DNA of 64,000 bases from Paulownia fortunei (GCA_019321725.1 CM033110.1:20763278-20827277); one strand, 5' to 3'; counted from the first letter of the stretch, positions 1 to 15,035 are shown. Notes: generated from the letters alone by a model not told the origin. Translations and numbers: made by a program.

Positions 1-710
1 TGGAAGGACTAATCATATAATGAAATGTAAGCAGGTCATCAACTTTGTTCATCTTCCGGTATTAGGCAAGCATCAATCCATATATATAAATTTACGACTT
101 TTTAAAAACTTATGTTTTAATAAAAAATAAGTTGACTGTGGTCACTAAAAAAATCCCTTCTCCCAAAATTATAGGATTATTTTGTCAAATTACTTAAGTT
201 ATCTCACACTTATAAGTATTCTCTGCATATCTACCTACTTGTGTTAATTTCAAATACTTGTGCTATTTCTGTAAAGGTCGTTCTAGTTTTTCATAAAAAT
301 GATAATTATTTAACAATTATTTATAATTATTAAAAATTAAAATAATTTATTAAATAACATTTTATATAACAAAATAAGTGTAGACCTCTGCCATTTTATA
401 GTTTGAATTTAAATTAGTTCTTTCATGTAATTAATTAAAATTTTAAGTTTCAATATCTTTTTAAATATTTTGAAAAGTGGAAAAAATTTGAAAAATGAAT
501 TATATTTTCTTACTTGAAGAGAGCAAAGTCTATATTTTCAATAGTTTGAGGGGCAAAGTGATAAACCCATATAGTTGAGTGGAGGAAACTTATATTCACC
601 TTTTGATATATTTAACCCTTTTATAATATTTCGTTATTTATTAATTTTTTTGTTCTATTTTGAAAAAATAAAGTAAAGAAAAGGTATACTAAACTGGAGT
701 ATTTACAAAC
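1..710. other. AT-rich intergenic DNA upstream of ELP1
   Basis: This is AT-rich sequence with no open frame that looks coding on either strand. It presumably holds the distal promoter of ELP1, which starts at 875. I see no TATA box at a convincing distance and no recognisable element other than the telo-box just after it. Confidence 0.6.
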
Positions 711-719
711 AAACCCTAA
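711..719 (+). promoter_or_regulatory. telo-box (AAACCCTAA) upstream of ELP1
   Basis: An exact AAACCCTAA lies about 155 bases before the ELP1 start codon, followed by a CT-rich run at about 750-763. Telo-boxes and pyrimidine patches near the transcription start are typical of plant housekeeping and translation-related genes (established knowledge). That this copy is functional is inferred from its position. Confidence 0.5.
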
Positions 720-874
720 TCGCAAAAAACTTGCTCTACTCCCGCCTCACTCTCTCTCTCTCTGTCCGGGACCGTTTCTCCTCCATTCGGCTGCCCTTTT
801 CTTGGACATTTTCGCCGGGTTTTTGAGGAACCCATAACGGAAAAAGGATCGTCTGACGGTCTGCGCGGTTCAAC

Positions 875-3800
875 ATGAATAACCTGAAGTTATCGTGGGA
901 GGTTAGGTCGGAGGTGCAGTTGCAAAGAGAGAAAGGAGAAGAATTCCACCGATTTTCTGCCGTGGACATGGAGCGCAACCGCCTCTTCTTTGCTTCCTCC
1001 GCCAACTTCATATACGCCACCCAACTTCCTTCACCTCAAGTAAAACACCTTTCGTCGTTATCTTCTTTTTTCCTTTTTCTCTTTTGCCATTTGTGTGCTC
1101 AATTGTCACATGTTTTTTTTTGCTCTTATAATCACTTGATCGTATGAATTGCTTGCACCACATTTAAGATTTATTTTACAAAGGGTTTCTGCATGACCCT
1201 TTGCCTGGTCAAGTACTGATTTAACTAAAATAGTTGATTTTGGGGTATATAAATTTAGTGAATGGAGTGTTTTTATTTTTTTAATAATTATTTGGTTGTT
1301 CTATTGTTAGTTGGTATTTTATGGGACGTAGAAGTGATTTACAAGCAGGCAGCAGTCACATTAGAGTTTTTTTGACGATTAAATTATCCTATTGAATCAT
1401 TGTCTGATGGGTAACAAAAAATTGTTTTGCTTGAAGAAAACATGGTAACAAAACAACTGATGAAAAATGCAAGAAGAATCAGTGCTTGATAAATATTCAT
1501 GCATGATGAAAATATCAGATTAAACTTGCAAAATGTCAACATATTCTTACAAGGTGCTCATAATATGTACTCTTGACAACAAAAAAAGTATTCTTTGGAT
1601 GTGCGCCCATTGAATTCTCTGCGCTCCTGCTTTCTTTCTTTTGAGAAATCACCTGTGGTTTGAACCAGATAGAAGGAGTGTGGAATAAGAGCTTGTTGCC
1701 TGCTTCTGCTCAGCCGATTGATTTAGAAAATGGAGATTTTATTACTTGTTTGGAATATCTCATGGAAAAGGAAGCCTTGATCATTGGAACTTCAACAGGA
1801 CTTCTCTTACTTTATTCTGTGGATGATAATGCAACAGAAATTGTTGGTCGGGTGGAAGGTGGTGTCAGGTGCATTTCACCAAGTCCTGATGGAGATCTAC
1901 TTGCTATGATCACTGGTTTTGGGCAGATTCTAGTGATGAATCTTGATTGGGATCTATTATACGAGATGCCGCTTGACGACTTGCCTGAAGATGTTGACGT
2001 ACGTAAGGACTTGTTGCCATATTCTTTAATTTAAAAATTGATTTGAATCAAGCATGTTATAAGTTGCCTTTCATGTTTTACTCAAGGACATCTATTCTAA
2101 CTTTGCCCTATATAGTGCTCTTGAAGGAAAATTTATTTGGAACATAAATGCCAAACTCACATATTTAAAGTTCAGAATTATATTAGAGATACGAATAATA
2201 ACCAGAAATTGTGGATGGAATTTGGTGTAAGTATATTACTATAGAATTCACGCATTAGAAATAAAATATATGACGAGTCTGAAGTGGTAAAGATGCTGGT
2301 GATGTGATTTTGGAAAGGACTAGAGTAGAGAGTGATATACAGAAAACATGCTGGAATCAGATGAAAGTTTGAGATGTTGAGAACGAGCCTTAACACCACT
2401 CTTGTTCTAATAGGTGGAAATTGGAGGCATTATAGTCTCTCAAAATAGAGAGAGGTGAATTAGTGGAACAAGATTGTGACCTTATACTTAAAAGGCAGGA
2501 AAAGGTGTAGTTCACCATGGTCTCAGTAATGACAGCCTTCAAGCTTTTCTGACTTGGCACACTACAGTTGGCAGATGCAATGATTTTGACTTTGTTGATG
2601 GTGCTCTGTCTTCTTAGTTATCTTGTAGTTGTACTATGCACATTGTATTGTAGATGAGTTCTGCTCTATTTGGGACTGGGTACATATAATCAGTTTTTCC
2701 TTTTTACAAACTATTTGGAACCTTTCCTGAAGAAAGATAGTTTTAATGCTCATTTCTATCAACGTTAGAGTTGAAAATTTGAGTTTTGCTGTATAACATT
2801 ATAATATTGATTCATTCAACTGTGTTTCAGATGAATCAGCGTTTTCTGCTGATTATTCCTCTGAGGCCTCCATTTCATGGAGAGGTGATGGAAAATTTTT
2901 TGCATCGTTGAGCAAGGTGCATGATTCTTTTCCCTTGCGTAAGAGGCTTAAAGTTTGGGAACGTGATTCAGGGGCCCTCCAGTCTGTCTCAGGACCGAAG
3001 CCCTTCATGGGGTCAGTTGTGGACTGGACCCAAAGTGGAGCTAAAATTGCTGTTGTCTATGATCAGAAGGAAGAAAAGCAATGTCCATCTGTAGTTTTAT
3101 ATGAGAAAAATGGTCTAGAGAGAAGCTCATTCAGTATCAATGAGGGAATAGATGTGACCCTAGAATTTCTCAAGTTCAACTGTAACTCGGATCTTCTTGC
3201 TGCTGTTGTCAGAGGTGAGACATTTGACACTCTCAAGATATGGTACTTTAGTAATAACCACTGGTACTTAAAGCAAGAGATCAGATATTCAAAAGAGGAT
3301 GGAATAAAATTTATGTGGGACCTGACGAAACCATTAAAGTTGATTTGTTGGACTCTTGATGGCCGAATTATAACTTATAAGTTTGTCTGGGTTACGGCTG
3401 TAATGGAAAACTCAATAGCATTTGTCATTGATGGTTCAAAAGTAATGGTAACCCCCTTTTCTTTGTCCTTGATACCGCCTCCTATGTACTTTCTTAACTT
3501 AGAATTTCCTAGTGTGGTTCGGGATATGACTTCCTGTTCTAAAATTTCCCAAAATCGTCTGGCTGCATCTCTGTCAGATGGAAGTTTGTGTATTGTGGAG
3601 CTTCCTCTGCTTGATCAGTGGGATGAGCTGGAAGGCCAGACATTTAAAATTGAGGCTTCATATTCTGGTGCAGACTATGGATCTTTGTTACATCTTGCTT
3701 GGTTGGATTCACATGTGCTTCTTAGTGTTTCTCATTTTGGTTCTAGTCATGGTAATTGCAGTAAGAGAACCTCCCTTGAGGGGGATGTGCGTCCAGGGTA

Positions 3801-6800
3801 TTATCTGCAGGAAATTGAGATAAGATGTTCTGAAGATCGCATTCCTGGTTCAGTGACAAGCTCAGGATGGCATGCAGAAACTCTTCATCAGATTTATCTT
3901 GAAGGGGTGGTAATTGGTATAGCGCCTAACCCACTTACTAGATATTCTGCATTTGTTCAGTTTGATGGTGGAAAAGTATTTGAATATATGTCAAAGTTGG
4001 GCTTGAACGGAGGGGTCGGTCTTCAGAGATGTGATGACATGGCTTTCCTATCATCCTGCCCATGGATGGATATTGCCCCAGTTGGAGGTTATGCACGAGA
4101 GAAACTGTTGCTTTTTGGGCTTGACGACAATGGAAGACTGCATCTTGAGGGACGGATATTGTGTAACAACAGCAGTAGTTTTTCAGTTTACTCAAATTCT
4201 GGTGACGGGATGATGACGCATTTGGTGATTGCAACTAAACAGGATTTACTATTTATTGTTGATGTTGGTGATATTGTGCATGGGCAACTGGAACAGAAGT
4301 ATGAGAATTTCCTTCCCATTGTAGTAAAGAACAAAAAGGGAGAAAATGAAAGCATTTTTATTAACATATGGGAAAAAGGGTCTCAGATTGTTGGTGTTCT
4401 CCATGGAGATGAGTCTGCTGTCATACTACAAACAGCTCGAGGAAATCTTGAATGTGTGTATCCCAGGAAATTAGTCCTCGCTTCAATAGTCAATGCTTTG
4501 GCTCAAGGGCGCTTTAAAGATGCATTGCTTATGGTAAGGAGGCATAGGATTGATTTCAATGTCATTGTTGACCATTGTGGTTGGGAAGCCTTTATTGAGT
4601 CAGCTGCAGACTTTGTCAGACAGGTTAACAACCTGAGCTACATAACTGAGTTTGTTTGTGCCATTAAACATGAAGATATTGTGGAGACACTGTATAGAAA
4701 CTATACGTCCTTACGTTGCATAAAGGGCGATAAAGTTGTTAGATACAGAGAACCAAAGAGTACTGATGGTGATAACAAAGTATATTCTGTCCTGATGGCG
4801 ATCCGGAAGGCTCTTGAGGAGCAAATTGAGGAAACTCCCGCAAGGGAGCTTTGCATTCTTACCACTTTGGCTAAAAGTAGTCCCCAGCTCTGGAGGAGGC
4901 TTTGAGGAGAATAAAGGTTATTCGAGAAATGGAGCTCTCTACAGCTGCGGATCCACGGCGAGCATCTTATCCTTCTTCTGAGGAATCTTTGAAGCATTTG
5001 TTATGGCTCTCTGATTCTGAGGCAGTTTTTGAAGCTGCTTTAGGCCTTTATGATTTGAATCTCGCTGCTATTGTTGCATTAAATTCACAAAGGGATCCAA
5101 AAGAATTTCTGCCACTTCTTCAAGAATTGGAACGTATGCCTACACTTTTGATGCATTATAACATTGACCGAAAATTACAAAGGTATGAAAGTGCTTTGAG
5201 ACACATTGTTTCTGCTGGAGACCCTTATTATGAAGATTGCATAAACCTGATGAAGAAAGTTCCAGAACTTTATCCATTGGGACTTCAGTTGATTGGTGAT
5301 CCTCATAAGAGACAGCAAGTTCTTGAAGCATGGGGAGATCATCTTAATGCCACAAAATGCTTTGAGGATGCTGCTACCACTTATTTGTGCTGCTCCTGTT
5401 TGGAAAAGGCATTAAAGGCTTATCGTGCTTGTGGTAATTGGAATGGGGTTCTGACGGTTGCTGGCCTTATCAAGCTTGGAAAGGATGATCTTTTGCAGCT
5501 GGCACGTGAGCTCTGTGAGGAACTTCAGGCACTCGGTAAACCAGGGGATGCTGCAAAAATACTCTTGGAGTATTGTGGTGATGTTGACAATGGAATTAGC
5601 CTCTTGGTCGATGCAAGGAATTGGGAAGAGGCTCTGAGGGTTGCTTTCTTGCACAGAAGAGATGATCTAATTTTAGTAGTGAAGAATGCCTCTCTAGAGT
5701 GTGCAAGCATGCTTATTGGAGAATACAATGAAGGTATGGAGAAAGTTGGCAAGTACTTGACCCGCTACCTAGCAGTTCGCCAAAGAAGATTATTACTTTC
5801 TTTAACGATTAAATCAGATGAGCGATCTGTCGGCTATCTTGATGATGAAACTGCCTCACAAGCTAGCAGTAATTTTAGTGGAATGAGTGCTTACACCACT
5901 GGGTAAGTCTCTGTAGCTCTCATGCACAATTTCAATTTCTGCTTGGTTTTATTCCGAGAAACTAACTTTTAATTGTTTGTTATTGCTTTTCACTTTGCTG
6001 CATTTGTATATCTATTTTTCCTCTTATCTTTAAGCCTTATTTCTGGCATGTATAGATTTTTTTTTTAAAGATATCCCTTAATAATTGCTTCCTATGCTAT
6101 TTGATTTCCTGAATAGCATGCAAGTTCTTTTACTTTCATTCAACTACTGTTTCAATACTTCTTAACTCACTTTTTTCAGGAAAGGAAATATTGAAATACG
6201 TGATGAAAATATGTAGTTCTGTTACAGCAGAACTTCATTCACACTCTATTACCTGGATAGTGATACTTAGGCCTCTCAAATCAACAAGAAATACGACAGG
6301 CCTCTGAGATATCTACAATCTTTCATTCTTTTCCTTAATGCTGTATTTGGACCTTGGGTTTTAGTGACGAAAATGCTGAAGAAATTTCTTTCGTTTGTTT
6401 GGTTTTGAAGGAAAATGAAAGAAATATTAAAGTTATGCTTACTTTGTCCAAAAAGAAAATGTGATGAACTTTAGTTTTTCCTTCCGTTTTTCCTCGCTAG
6501 TATTCTAAATCCAAAATATACTGTTCATCTTCAGCCCCCAATTAAACATTCTAATCAGTAGAGGATCAGAATCATTATCATTTCAGAAGAAAATTAATTC
6601 CATTAGGGCTGAATTGTGGTTGCTGAACACTGATAGTCTGGAAATATTTTCTTCTACTTGTTCGGCAATCTTGGCTGGGTTGAATTTAAATCTTTAGGCC
6701 TCAAGGTATTCTTGAGAATTTGAAGAACTTTTGACAATTGCAAATTTTTGAGAATATTTGGATTTTTGAGATTTGTCAAGAAGTTGGATTTTTTTTGAAT

Positions 6801-7992
6801 TTTGGAATTCACAAGAATTCACTTGTTTTATCGTTCTTTAATACTATGCTTGAATCTTGAATTTTGGTGAGGAAATGCGATGTATATATATTGTTTGGTT
6901 TTTTATAAAAAAGCAAAGAAAATGTATGTACAAATATAATTAGGTGCAGTATTTATTGAGTTATACATCTGATTAATTTGTATTTCACGATACACAACTC
7001 CGTTCAAAAAGAAATTGATATTGGTGCCTATGTTGTCCAAAAGGAGATTTTGATGGAATTTAGTTTCAATGCTTTTCACTTTTTCTTTTTCCCCTCAACA
7101 ATCAAGGATTCAAAAATAGTTAAAAGATCGACGATCAAACCATTATGTATGCCCATTTTATTTAAGATTTCTTGTGAATTTGATTTACTATTGTTAATAC
7201 TCTTATGTCATGTAATTTTCTGCTATTTGTTTTTAGTTGAAAAGGGGTTTAAATATAGTAGAATTAGCACCACAACTTTATGTAGGGAGAAGCTGTAGTA
7301 GAAGTAATGGAAAATTTAATTTGGCTTAGATTTAGGATGCAAAAGGTAAACAATTGAAACATAAAAACCTTCAAAACACAAATCATGGAACGACCTTTTT
7401 TTATGCTATATAGATATAAATAATTGTTCGAGTAGATAAGACCACCAATGTGACGTCAGTATGAACTGTTTAGTGTTGCTTCCTTTCATGAGCAGAACAA
7501 AAAAAGGTTCAAGTGCTTCTTCCTCCTTCAGCACATCCACGAAGGGCAGGGCTCGTCAACGAAATAGAGGGAAAATTAGAGCTGGAAGGTACAGTATTTA
7601 TGCAACTATAGTTTATCATCTTGGTTCTATATATATAACCCCTTAAATATTCTCATGTGAGACACAAATTGTTGTCATACAGCCCTGATGAGGAGATGGC
7701 TCTAGTGGAGCATTTAAAGGGGATGTCTCTGGCTGAAGGAGCAAAATGTGAGCTTAAATCTTTGTTAATTTCTCTCGTGATGCTTGGGGAGGAAGACACT
7801 GCAAGGAAATTGCAACGTACTGGGGAGAAGTTCCAACTGTCTCAAATTGCAGCAGTAAAGTTAGCAGAGGATGCTATGTCCACGGATAACATTGATGAGC
7901 ATGCCTTCACTTTGGATCATTACATTCAGAATGTACGAAAAGAACTGCAGAATTCAGATGCATTCTCTTGGCAGTCAAAAATATTGGTTTGA
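875..7992 (+). CDS. ELP1: Elongator complex protein 1 (ELP1/IKAP family), with a frameshift
   Basis: ELP1 is the scaffold subunit of Elongator, which installs cm5-type modifications on wobble uridines of tRNA and was first linked to transcript elongation. Five exons join in frame: 875-1039, 1669-2002, 2831-5902, 7496-7588 and 7683-7992. The predicted protein is about 1324 residues, close to the Arabidopsis length, but only if one missing base near 4884 is allowed for. As written, the frame stops at TGA 4903-4905 after 857 residues. The N-terminal part resembles the WD40 propellers of IKI3 proteins and the C-terminal part the helical solenoid. Exon 4 encodes a basic linker (RARQRNRGKIRAG) like the tRNA-binding/nuclear-targeting stretch of the family. 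The start is the first ATG, beginning MNNLKLSWE. Its 3' end faces the methyltransferase gene. Identity is sure; whether the allele is functional is not. Confidence 0.93.
4881..4886 (+). other. ELP1: single-base frameshift in ELP1 exon 3
   Basis: Upstream of here the protein reads in frame up to LTTLAKSS. Downstream, the family sequence (PALEEALRRIKVIREMEL) continues without loss in the frame one base over. The break falls in a run of four C. A fifth C would restore one frame over all of exon 3 and bring the total CDS to a multiple of three. This could be a consensus error in a homopolymer or a real null allele. Confidence 0.85.
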
Positions 7993-8287
7993 TGGGACGA
8001 TCTCCAAACCTCAAATTTCATTGTGTCTGAGCTTGGTGAAGGAACCAGTGGATGCTCATGTATGCCAAGTTATGCAAGTGAAAAGCGCTGATATGAGTCT
8101 ACTTAGAGATTGCATAGGGAATGTGTAAACCAAACCATAGCTGGTTTAGCTGAGTGACCTTGTTTTTATGGTTAATTTGGTCTAATTCATGTCTTGGATG
8201 TTGCAAATTCAGCAAAACCAAACTGTAATACCAACATCAAACAAAGCAGACATATGGATGCGCACACGCACAAATACAACACTCGAG

Positions 8288-8512
8288 TCAACGCCAGCTA
8301 TGTCTGATTGCTGCTGTCGCCACGGCTGCCAATGCTTCTAGGATCGCCACTTCTGTTTCTCCCCGCATGGTCATTCGGGCCCTTTCTGCTGGAATGATCT
8401 GCAAAATTTCTATCACCAACCACTTACAGTGATCTTCAGATCCACTGAGTTTGTGAATTTCCTCTTTAACTGCTACTACCCCGACCAGGCTTTCACCAGC
8501 AACAAAATAAAA
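8288..8512 (-). CDS. unidentified coding-like terminal exon
   Basis: On the minus strand an AG acceptor at 8514-8513 is followed by 74 open codons ending in TGA at 8290-8288. The translation is rich in Ala and Glu and looks like amphipathic helix: segments include KEEIHKLSGSEDHCKWLVIE, then AERARMTMRGETEVAILEAL, then an Ala-rich tail ending RHSWR. Base composition is more GC-rich than its surroundings. I do not recognise the family. No upstream exon could be found before the methyltransferase gene on the same strand, so this may be a gene remnant or the end of an unseen spliced gene. It may also be chance openness in the ELP1 3' region. Confidence 0.3.
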   Translation of the reverse strand, partial: FYFVAGESLVGVVAVKEEIHKLSGSEDHCKWLVIEILQIIPAERARMTMRGETEVAILEALAAVATAAIRHSWR

Positions 8513-8642
8513 CTGAAACTCACAGAACCTTCATAGAAATAAAGTTGTGTTGATCAAAAGAAAGCTATGCTCAGTCCCAGACTCTTATGTCCAATGTCTG
8601 TTCTATACTTTTTTTCTCAATGATACGTTTTATTTAACAACC

Positions 8643-8665
8643 AAAAAAAAAAAAAAAAAAAAAAA
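8643..8665. repeat. poly-A tract (23 bases)
   Basis: This is an uninterrupted run of 23 A in the intergenic region. It could be a microsatellite or the tail of an old retroposed copy; no target-site duplication is evident. Confidence 0.85.
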
Positions 8666-9055
8666 GACCCTCTACGCACTGGAGAAACCTGTAGCACAAT
8701 CAAAGCTTAATACAATAATGCTCTAGGATTTTTGACAGAGGCTTCTACAAATTTGTGATTTTATTCCAAGTCTTTCCAGACACAAAGGTATAACCTTTTC
8801 ATAAGACTGATGGATCTAATTGTAGAGTGTTTCACAGTATGCATTTATTCTCACGTGCTCGTCTTCTTCTGTTGAGTAATTCTCATGCACACATCAACAA
8901 TGAATTACACAAGACAATAGGGTTGCACGAAATCACACGTATTAGAAGGCAAAACAGTGATGTGATTGTGAAGAAATGTGAATATGTACCCAAGAAAAGT
9001 TTATTCCTGCAGTATTGAAATTACTAAATTAGGCTTGAAGACAAATTGAACATAA

Positions 9056-10613
<1,558 letters not shown>

Positions 10614-10720
10614 TGCTACTTGGTTGTGTCTTCTTTCTATTTCTGTAGCAAGAAAATGCTGAGAGTGTACGCATAAAGTATTGTAGTTTTAGTTGTTTGC
10701 TTCAGACTTCAGAGTTCAGC

Positions 10721-10732
10721 CATTTATATAGG
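10721..10732 (-). promoter_or_regulatory. TATA box of the CCoAOMT-like gene
   Basis: The minus strand reads CCTATATAAATG about 108-119 bases upstream of the start codon, a near-consensus plant TATA box that would leave a 5' UTR of roughly 80 bases. An ACCGACC motif near 10806-10812, similar to MYB-bound AC elements, lies further upstream; that assignment is weak. Confidence 0.6.
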
Positions 10733-10973
10733 AAAAAAAGGTGGTGTGATTGTGGAAAATGTTTTTTGAAAGACTGGGATACATACAACTGGTAATGAAC
10801 GTTTCGGTCGGTTCATATGATTTGAGTGGCATAATCCGGGCCATTTTGTTGTTTTCATATTCAGTCCATATAAAAATTTTACGAGACACCATTATAATGT
10901 CATAATGATATTTGATTTTTTAGAAAATGTAAAATTATTGTTTATAATACAAAAATAAAAAGAATTCTTTTAA

Positions 10974-11005
<32 letters not shown>
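10974..11005. repeat. (GT)n(TA)n compound microsatellite
   Basis: About five GT units run directly into about ten TA units, a typical compound plant microsatellite and likely polymorphic. Confidence 0.9.
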
Positions 11006-14000
11006 AAGGGATATCAGTTAACTCCATTGATACTTTGGGTCCGGTACACATTATATACACATATTGTGCGTGTGTTTATATGTGAATGTATGGTGAAATG
11101 CACACTCAATATATCATCACCCAATGTAGTGTACTCAACAATTGCATTTTGAGAGTTGAGATTTTAAATAAAAAAGACAAAAGAGTTTGAAAAAAGAAAC
11201 AAAAAGCAAAAAAATATTAGATCCACAAACAAGCATTTTAGTTTGCCACAAAATGTTGAGGAATCCAATACATGTTTAAAAATAAAGTGAAATTTGATTG
11301 TGAAAAAACTAAGAAGGTAGTTTGGTGCAATCGCTTGGGCATCAAAAATCACGTTTGGACATTTCATGCGACTTGTAAAACTAGTACTAAATGCAATATT
11401 TTGCAAATAACTACATAACTCGTTTAGCAAAATAATTCTTCCTCAATATTTTTGCTAAATAATTATTACATCAAGCATGGAAATCGACTTAACTTAAATG
11501 AATTTCCCAGAACAAGAAAAAACATCCACTATGGAAAGTGAATCGACAGTGGAACTTCCTTCTAATGAATTAGGATAAATAAAATAATAAAAAATACTCA
11601 TCTTTACATATAATGATGATGGACGGACCAGCCCTTACTTGTAAAGGTGGTTCTCATCTGAGGCAAACTATCCATGATGTGAGAAAAGAATTCAGACATA
11701 TATCAGAGTCAAAATATATATATACCTTCCCAGATTGAACTAATATTCATACTTTTCCTTTGTAAGTGAATAAAGCGAAGTTGTTTTGGTACCTTGCCAG
11801 TTTCTCCCAGCGCTCTGCTCTGCACCTATATCTTTTGCTCTCTCTCCTTTGCTCTCTCTCTTTTGGTTATGCTGCCAGTGGCATAGATAAAGAGGGGGAC
11901 TGAGAGATGGTCGAACAATAGGTGGCAAGAATCTGCCAGGTGTTATAACATAATGCACAAGTGCTAATTGTTGCGTGCATGCAGCCATCGTATACTTAAC
12001 GGGCTCCGTTAGTAATTAGCTCAAACTCGTTCTTGTTTTATAAATATAAATAATTTAAATTATTAAAAGTGTTTATTTTAACAACTTATAAATTATTCTA
12101 ATTTTTTATCATAATTAACGTGGAATTTTACAATATCAACATAATAATTTATGATAATCAAAATAATTTTGGAAATAACAGTTAATGGGTACTATTAAAA
12201 TGGATAGCACGATATTTTCTAAGTAAGCTGTTTCCATTTTATAAATTGAACCATGCACTCCAATAATATATATATTTTGAATTCGTATATTAATTTTGAT
12301 TCATGAGCGTGCTATTCATTTAGATAGTACAAAAGTGGTTATTATGAATTTTTCTGTTGATTTTGATATAAATTATTAATGGTAAATCAATTCTTCGAAG
12401 TTCCTACAAATTAATTTAAATTTTATTTTGATTAAAATAAGCTTTAATACTTGTAGTATACAGCTAGAATAAAATTAAAGAAATATGACATTTATGAATT
12501 TATTCTCCTTTTGAGAGACTTACTATACATTGGAATCGTCCTATTTAAATGTTCCCTCCTAGTGCCGGCCTATATCTGGATCAATAAATAACAAGTTAGA
12601 TTGTAGACGAGGGCAAGAGTGTTCATGGTTTTTTTAAATAATACTGTATTGTGTCGTACCATATTGAAGTTGCAATTTTTTAAGAGAAACTATAGATTTT
12701 GGTGTGGGTCGATGCTGTATCGAATATTTTAGTATGGTATAAGTTTTATAAATTTTATATCGGTCCAAAACCATACCAAATTATTTATTACATATGATAA
12801 TGACTTATATTCGGTGTAATAACTATAACTTTTTTTAAGAATAAATATATAATTTAAATGAGTGAGGTACTTGAGAAGTACTGTTGAGTTGTGCTATTTA
12901 GAAAAAGACACTAAGCTGACAAATTTTGGGATTTCAAACCTCTGTTGATGACTAACAAGGTAAGCATTTAGATTAATCGTAAATAATTCTGCAATTTTGA
13001 CTTTACAACATCATTTACTATGTATTTTTTGTTGTTACTATGATTTTGACTAATTAATATCATCTTTGACCTTCATAATATCATAAAGACACAATTATGT
13101 TTATTATCCTCATTCCAAATTCTATATCTAAATATCGTAAAGATTGACATAATACGAATTTTATGAAAAAAATCGCAAAAATTAAACATTGTACACCTGG
13201 TTTTGTCATTTATTGCTACTTCAACTGTATTAGACTTGACCATAATATGGCAACTTCAACTGTATTAGGCTTGTTTATATCCTTAGAATCAATTAGAATG
13301 GCTTATGCCCATCCCTGCGCTCAAAGGACATCACAAGCCCATTCTTTGGCCTTTGCAGTTCATTCTTGTCACTTAATTTAATTTGGGCCTCCAACAGGTG
13401 TAAATACTTACTGATTTTGATTTTTTTTGTTTTTGTTTTTTATATATTTATTATTATTATTATTAATGCATGGCTGTGCAGGAATGTTTTTAGGGATTTA
13501 CAGAAAATGGTCATAAAAAGATATTATAAAACATTAAAGTGTAATTATTGGGCATGGCTAAACAACTTGTCCCATGCGCATTACTTTCATCCTTAGACTT
13601 CGAGAAATTTTTATAGTATCAGTTTCATTTTTTAAATATTCATTTTTTTATAAAATAAGATACTTTGTCGCAATTCATGAATAGGTATATTAATGAATAT
13701 TATGCAGAATGGATTCCATGAGAAAAAAGACACATGAACTATACAAATTCAAAGTACTTGAAAGTAAAAAAGGATAAAAAAATCAAATAAATTATTAGAC
13801 GATGAAGAACTCATAGTAAGAAATGTCTTCTAAAAGTAAAAGAAGATTTCCATACAAACCGGAACATGACAAATTTCTTCTTTCCTTAACGTAGTAGGGC
13901 GAAAACGCTGAAACAAAATTTGTTACTTTAGATTCAAAAGCAAACTATTGTACTATGAGATGTCCAAAAGTCTGTACACTTTGAACACATACATGACATA

Positions 14001-14082
14001 CAATTAGCTACATATTTATTTCAGTGATTAAAACTTTTGAAATCTGAAGAATGTGCTTTATTAAGAGAACATTTAGCTTAGT

Positions 14083-14105
14083 TTATATATATATATATAT
14101 ATATA
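14083..14105. repeat. (TA)n microsatellite
   Basis: This is a run of about eleven TA units in gene-free DNA. Confidence 0.9.
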
Positions 14106-14991
14106 CACTTTAATCTATTTGCTTCGTCGTGGGAAAGTTAATCAGTCGACATTTAACATTTACGTGAAATAAAAGTGCACGATGCAGACAGTTAGAGATA
14201 CAAATTCACTCGTGGAAAAAATCATGCACATAATCCTGAATCAGCTCCACCCCCTGTTTTTTTAAGATTTATAATATCGTGCGGACTCCATCTGATTATA
14301 AATAATTTCAAAGGCACAGACTTCAACTATTTTGATGGATCTTCTGATAGGCGCCAGGCCACCTCCACTGCCCACGCAAATGCCCAATGGGCATGCCACT
14401 CAAACTGGAATGGACCTATTAGCTTTGACTGTATGATTTCTATTTGGTCACATGATGGCCCATCTAGTGAATTCTATTGAGGAACGATATCATTTCGACG
14501 CTTTTGAAAAGTAATTCGGATCATCTGTTTAAAAATTTAGTATTTCATATTAAATATCTAAAATATTTTCTTAAATACATATTTTGGTGAATTATATGTA
14601 CTAAAATGTACATATAAAATAGAATATGAAATGAAATATCAAATTGAAATAAAAAATTTAAATTTAGTCAAACCCTTGAGATATTTTATTTGCCCGATTT
14701 GTTTGATAATAAATAGTTTGAATTCTAACTAAACATCATAATATTATCTTGAATTGAGGTTTAAAAGATGATACATGTTATATGTATATGTAGTATATAT
14801 TTTACCACATATTTTATATATATATATATATATATGTCAGTATATATAAATATATAATAAAATATATATTCAGTGTATATATATCACTAAATATAATATT
14901 TATAAAATCGTTTAACCGAACCCTTGTGTCTTGAAGTCGGCTGCACGAGTGGCCTTAATTGCTAATCGAGGAAGATGCATTTTGAGTGCTT

Positions 14992-15035
<44 letters not shown>
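14992..15035. repeat. (TA)n(TG)n compound microsatellite
   Basis: About seven TA units are followed by about fourteen uninterrupted TG units. Long alternating purine-pyrimidine tracts of this kind can adopt Z-DNA and slip during replication. Confidence 0.9.

Larger units (their letters stand above)
7993..9055. other. convergent intergenic region, ELP1 and methyltransferase 3' ends
   Basis: Both flanking genes end here, so it contains two 3' UTRs. The part at 8288-8512 is clearly less AT-rich and open on the minus strand (separate entry). A run of 23 A lies at 8643-8665. AATAAA-like signals occur near 8500-8545 but cannot be assigned to either gene with confidence. Confidence 0.6.

Noticed and set aside
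736..1020. 94-codon minus-strand frame over ELP1 exon 1
   Set aside because: It is an antisense shadow of a conserved exon.
4876..4886. GT...AG of 11 bases at the ELP1 frameshift, whose removal would restore the frame
   Set aside because: Eleven bases is far below any known plant intron, and removing it would delete conserved residues. A missing C in the homopolymer is simpler.
11800..11960. Possible microRNA-like hairpin with CTCTCTC arms and TGCCAGTGGCA loop region
   Set aside because: Pairing is broken by many mismatches and neither arm matches a conserved plant microRNA that I know. CT-rich sequence alone explains the resemblance.
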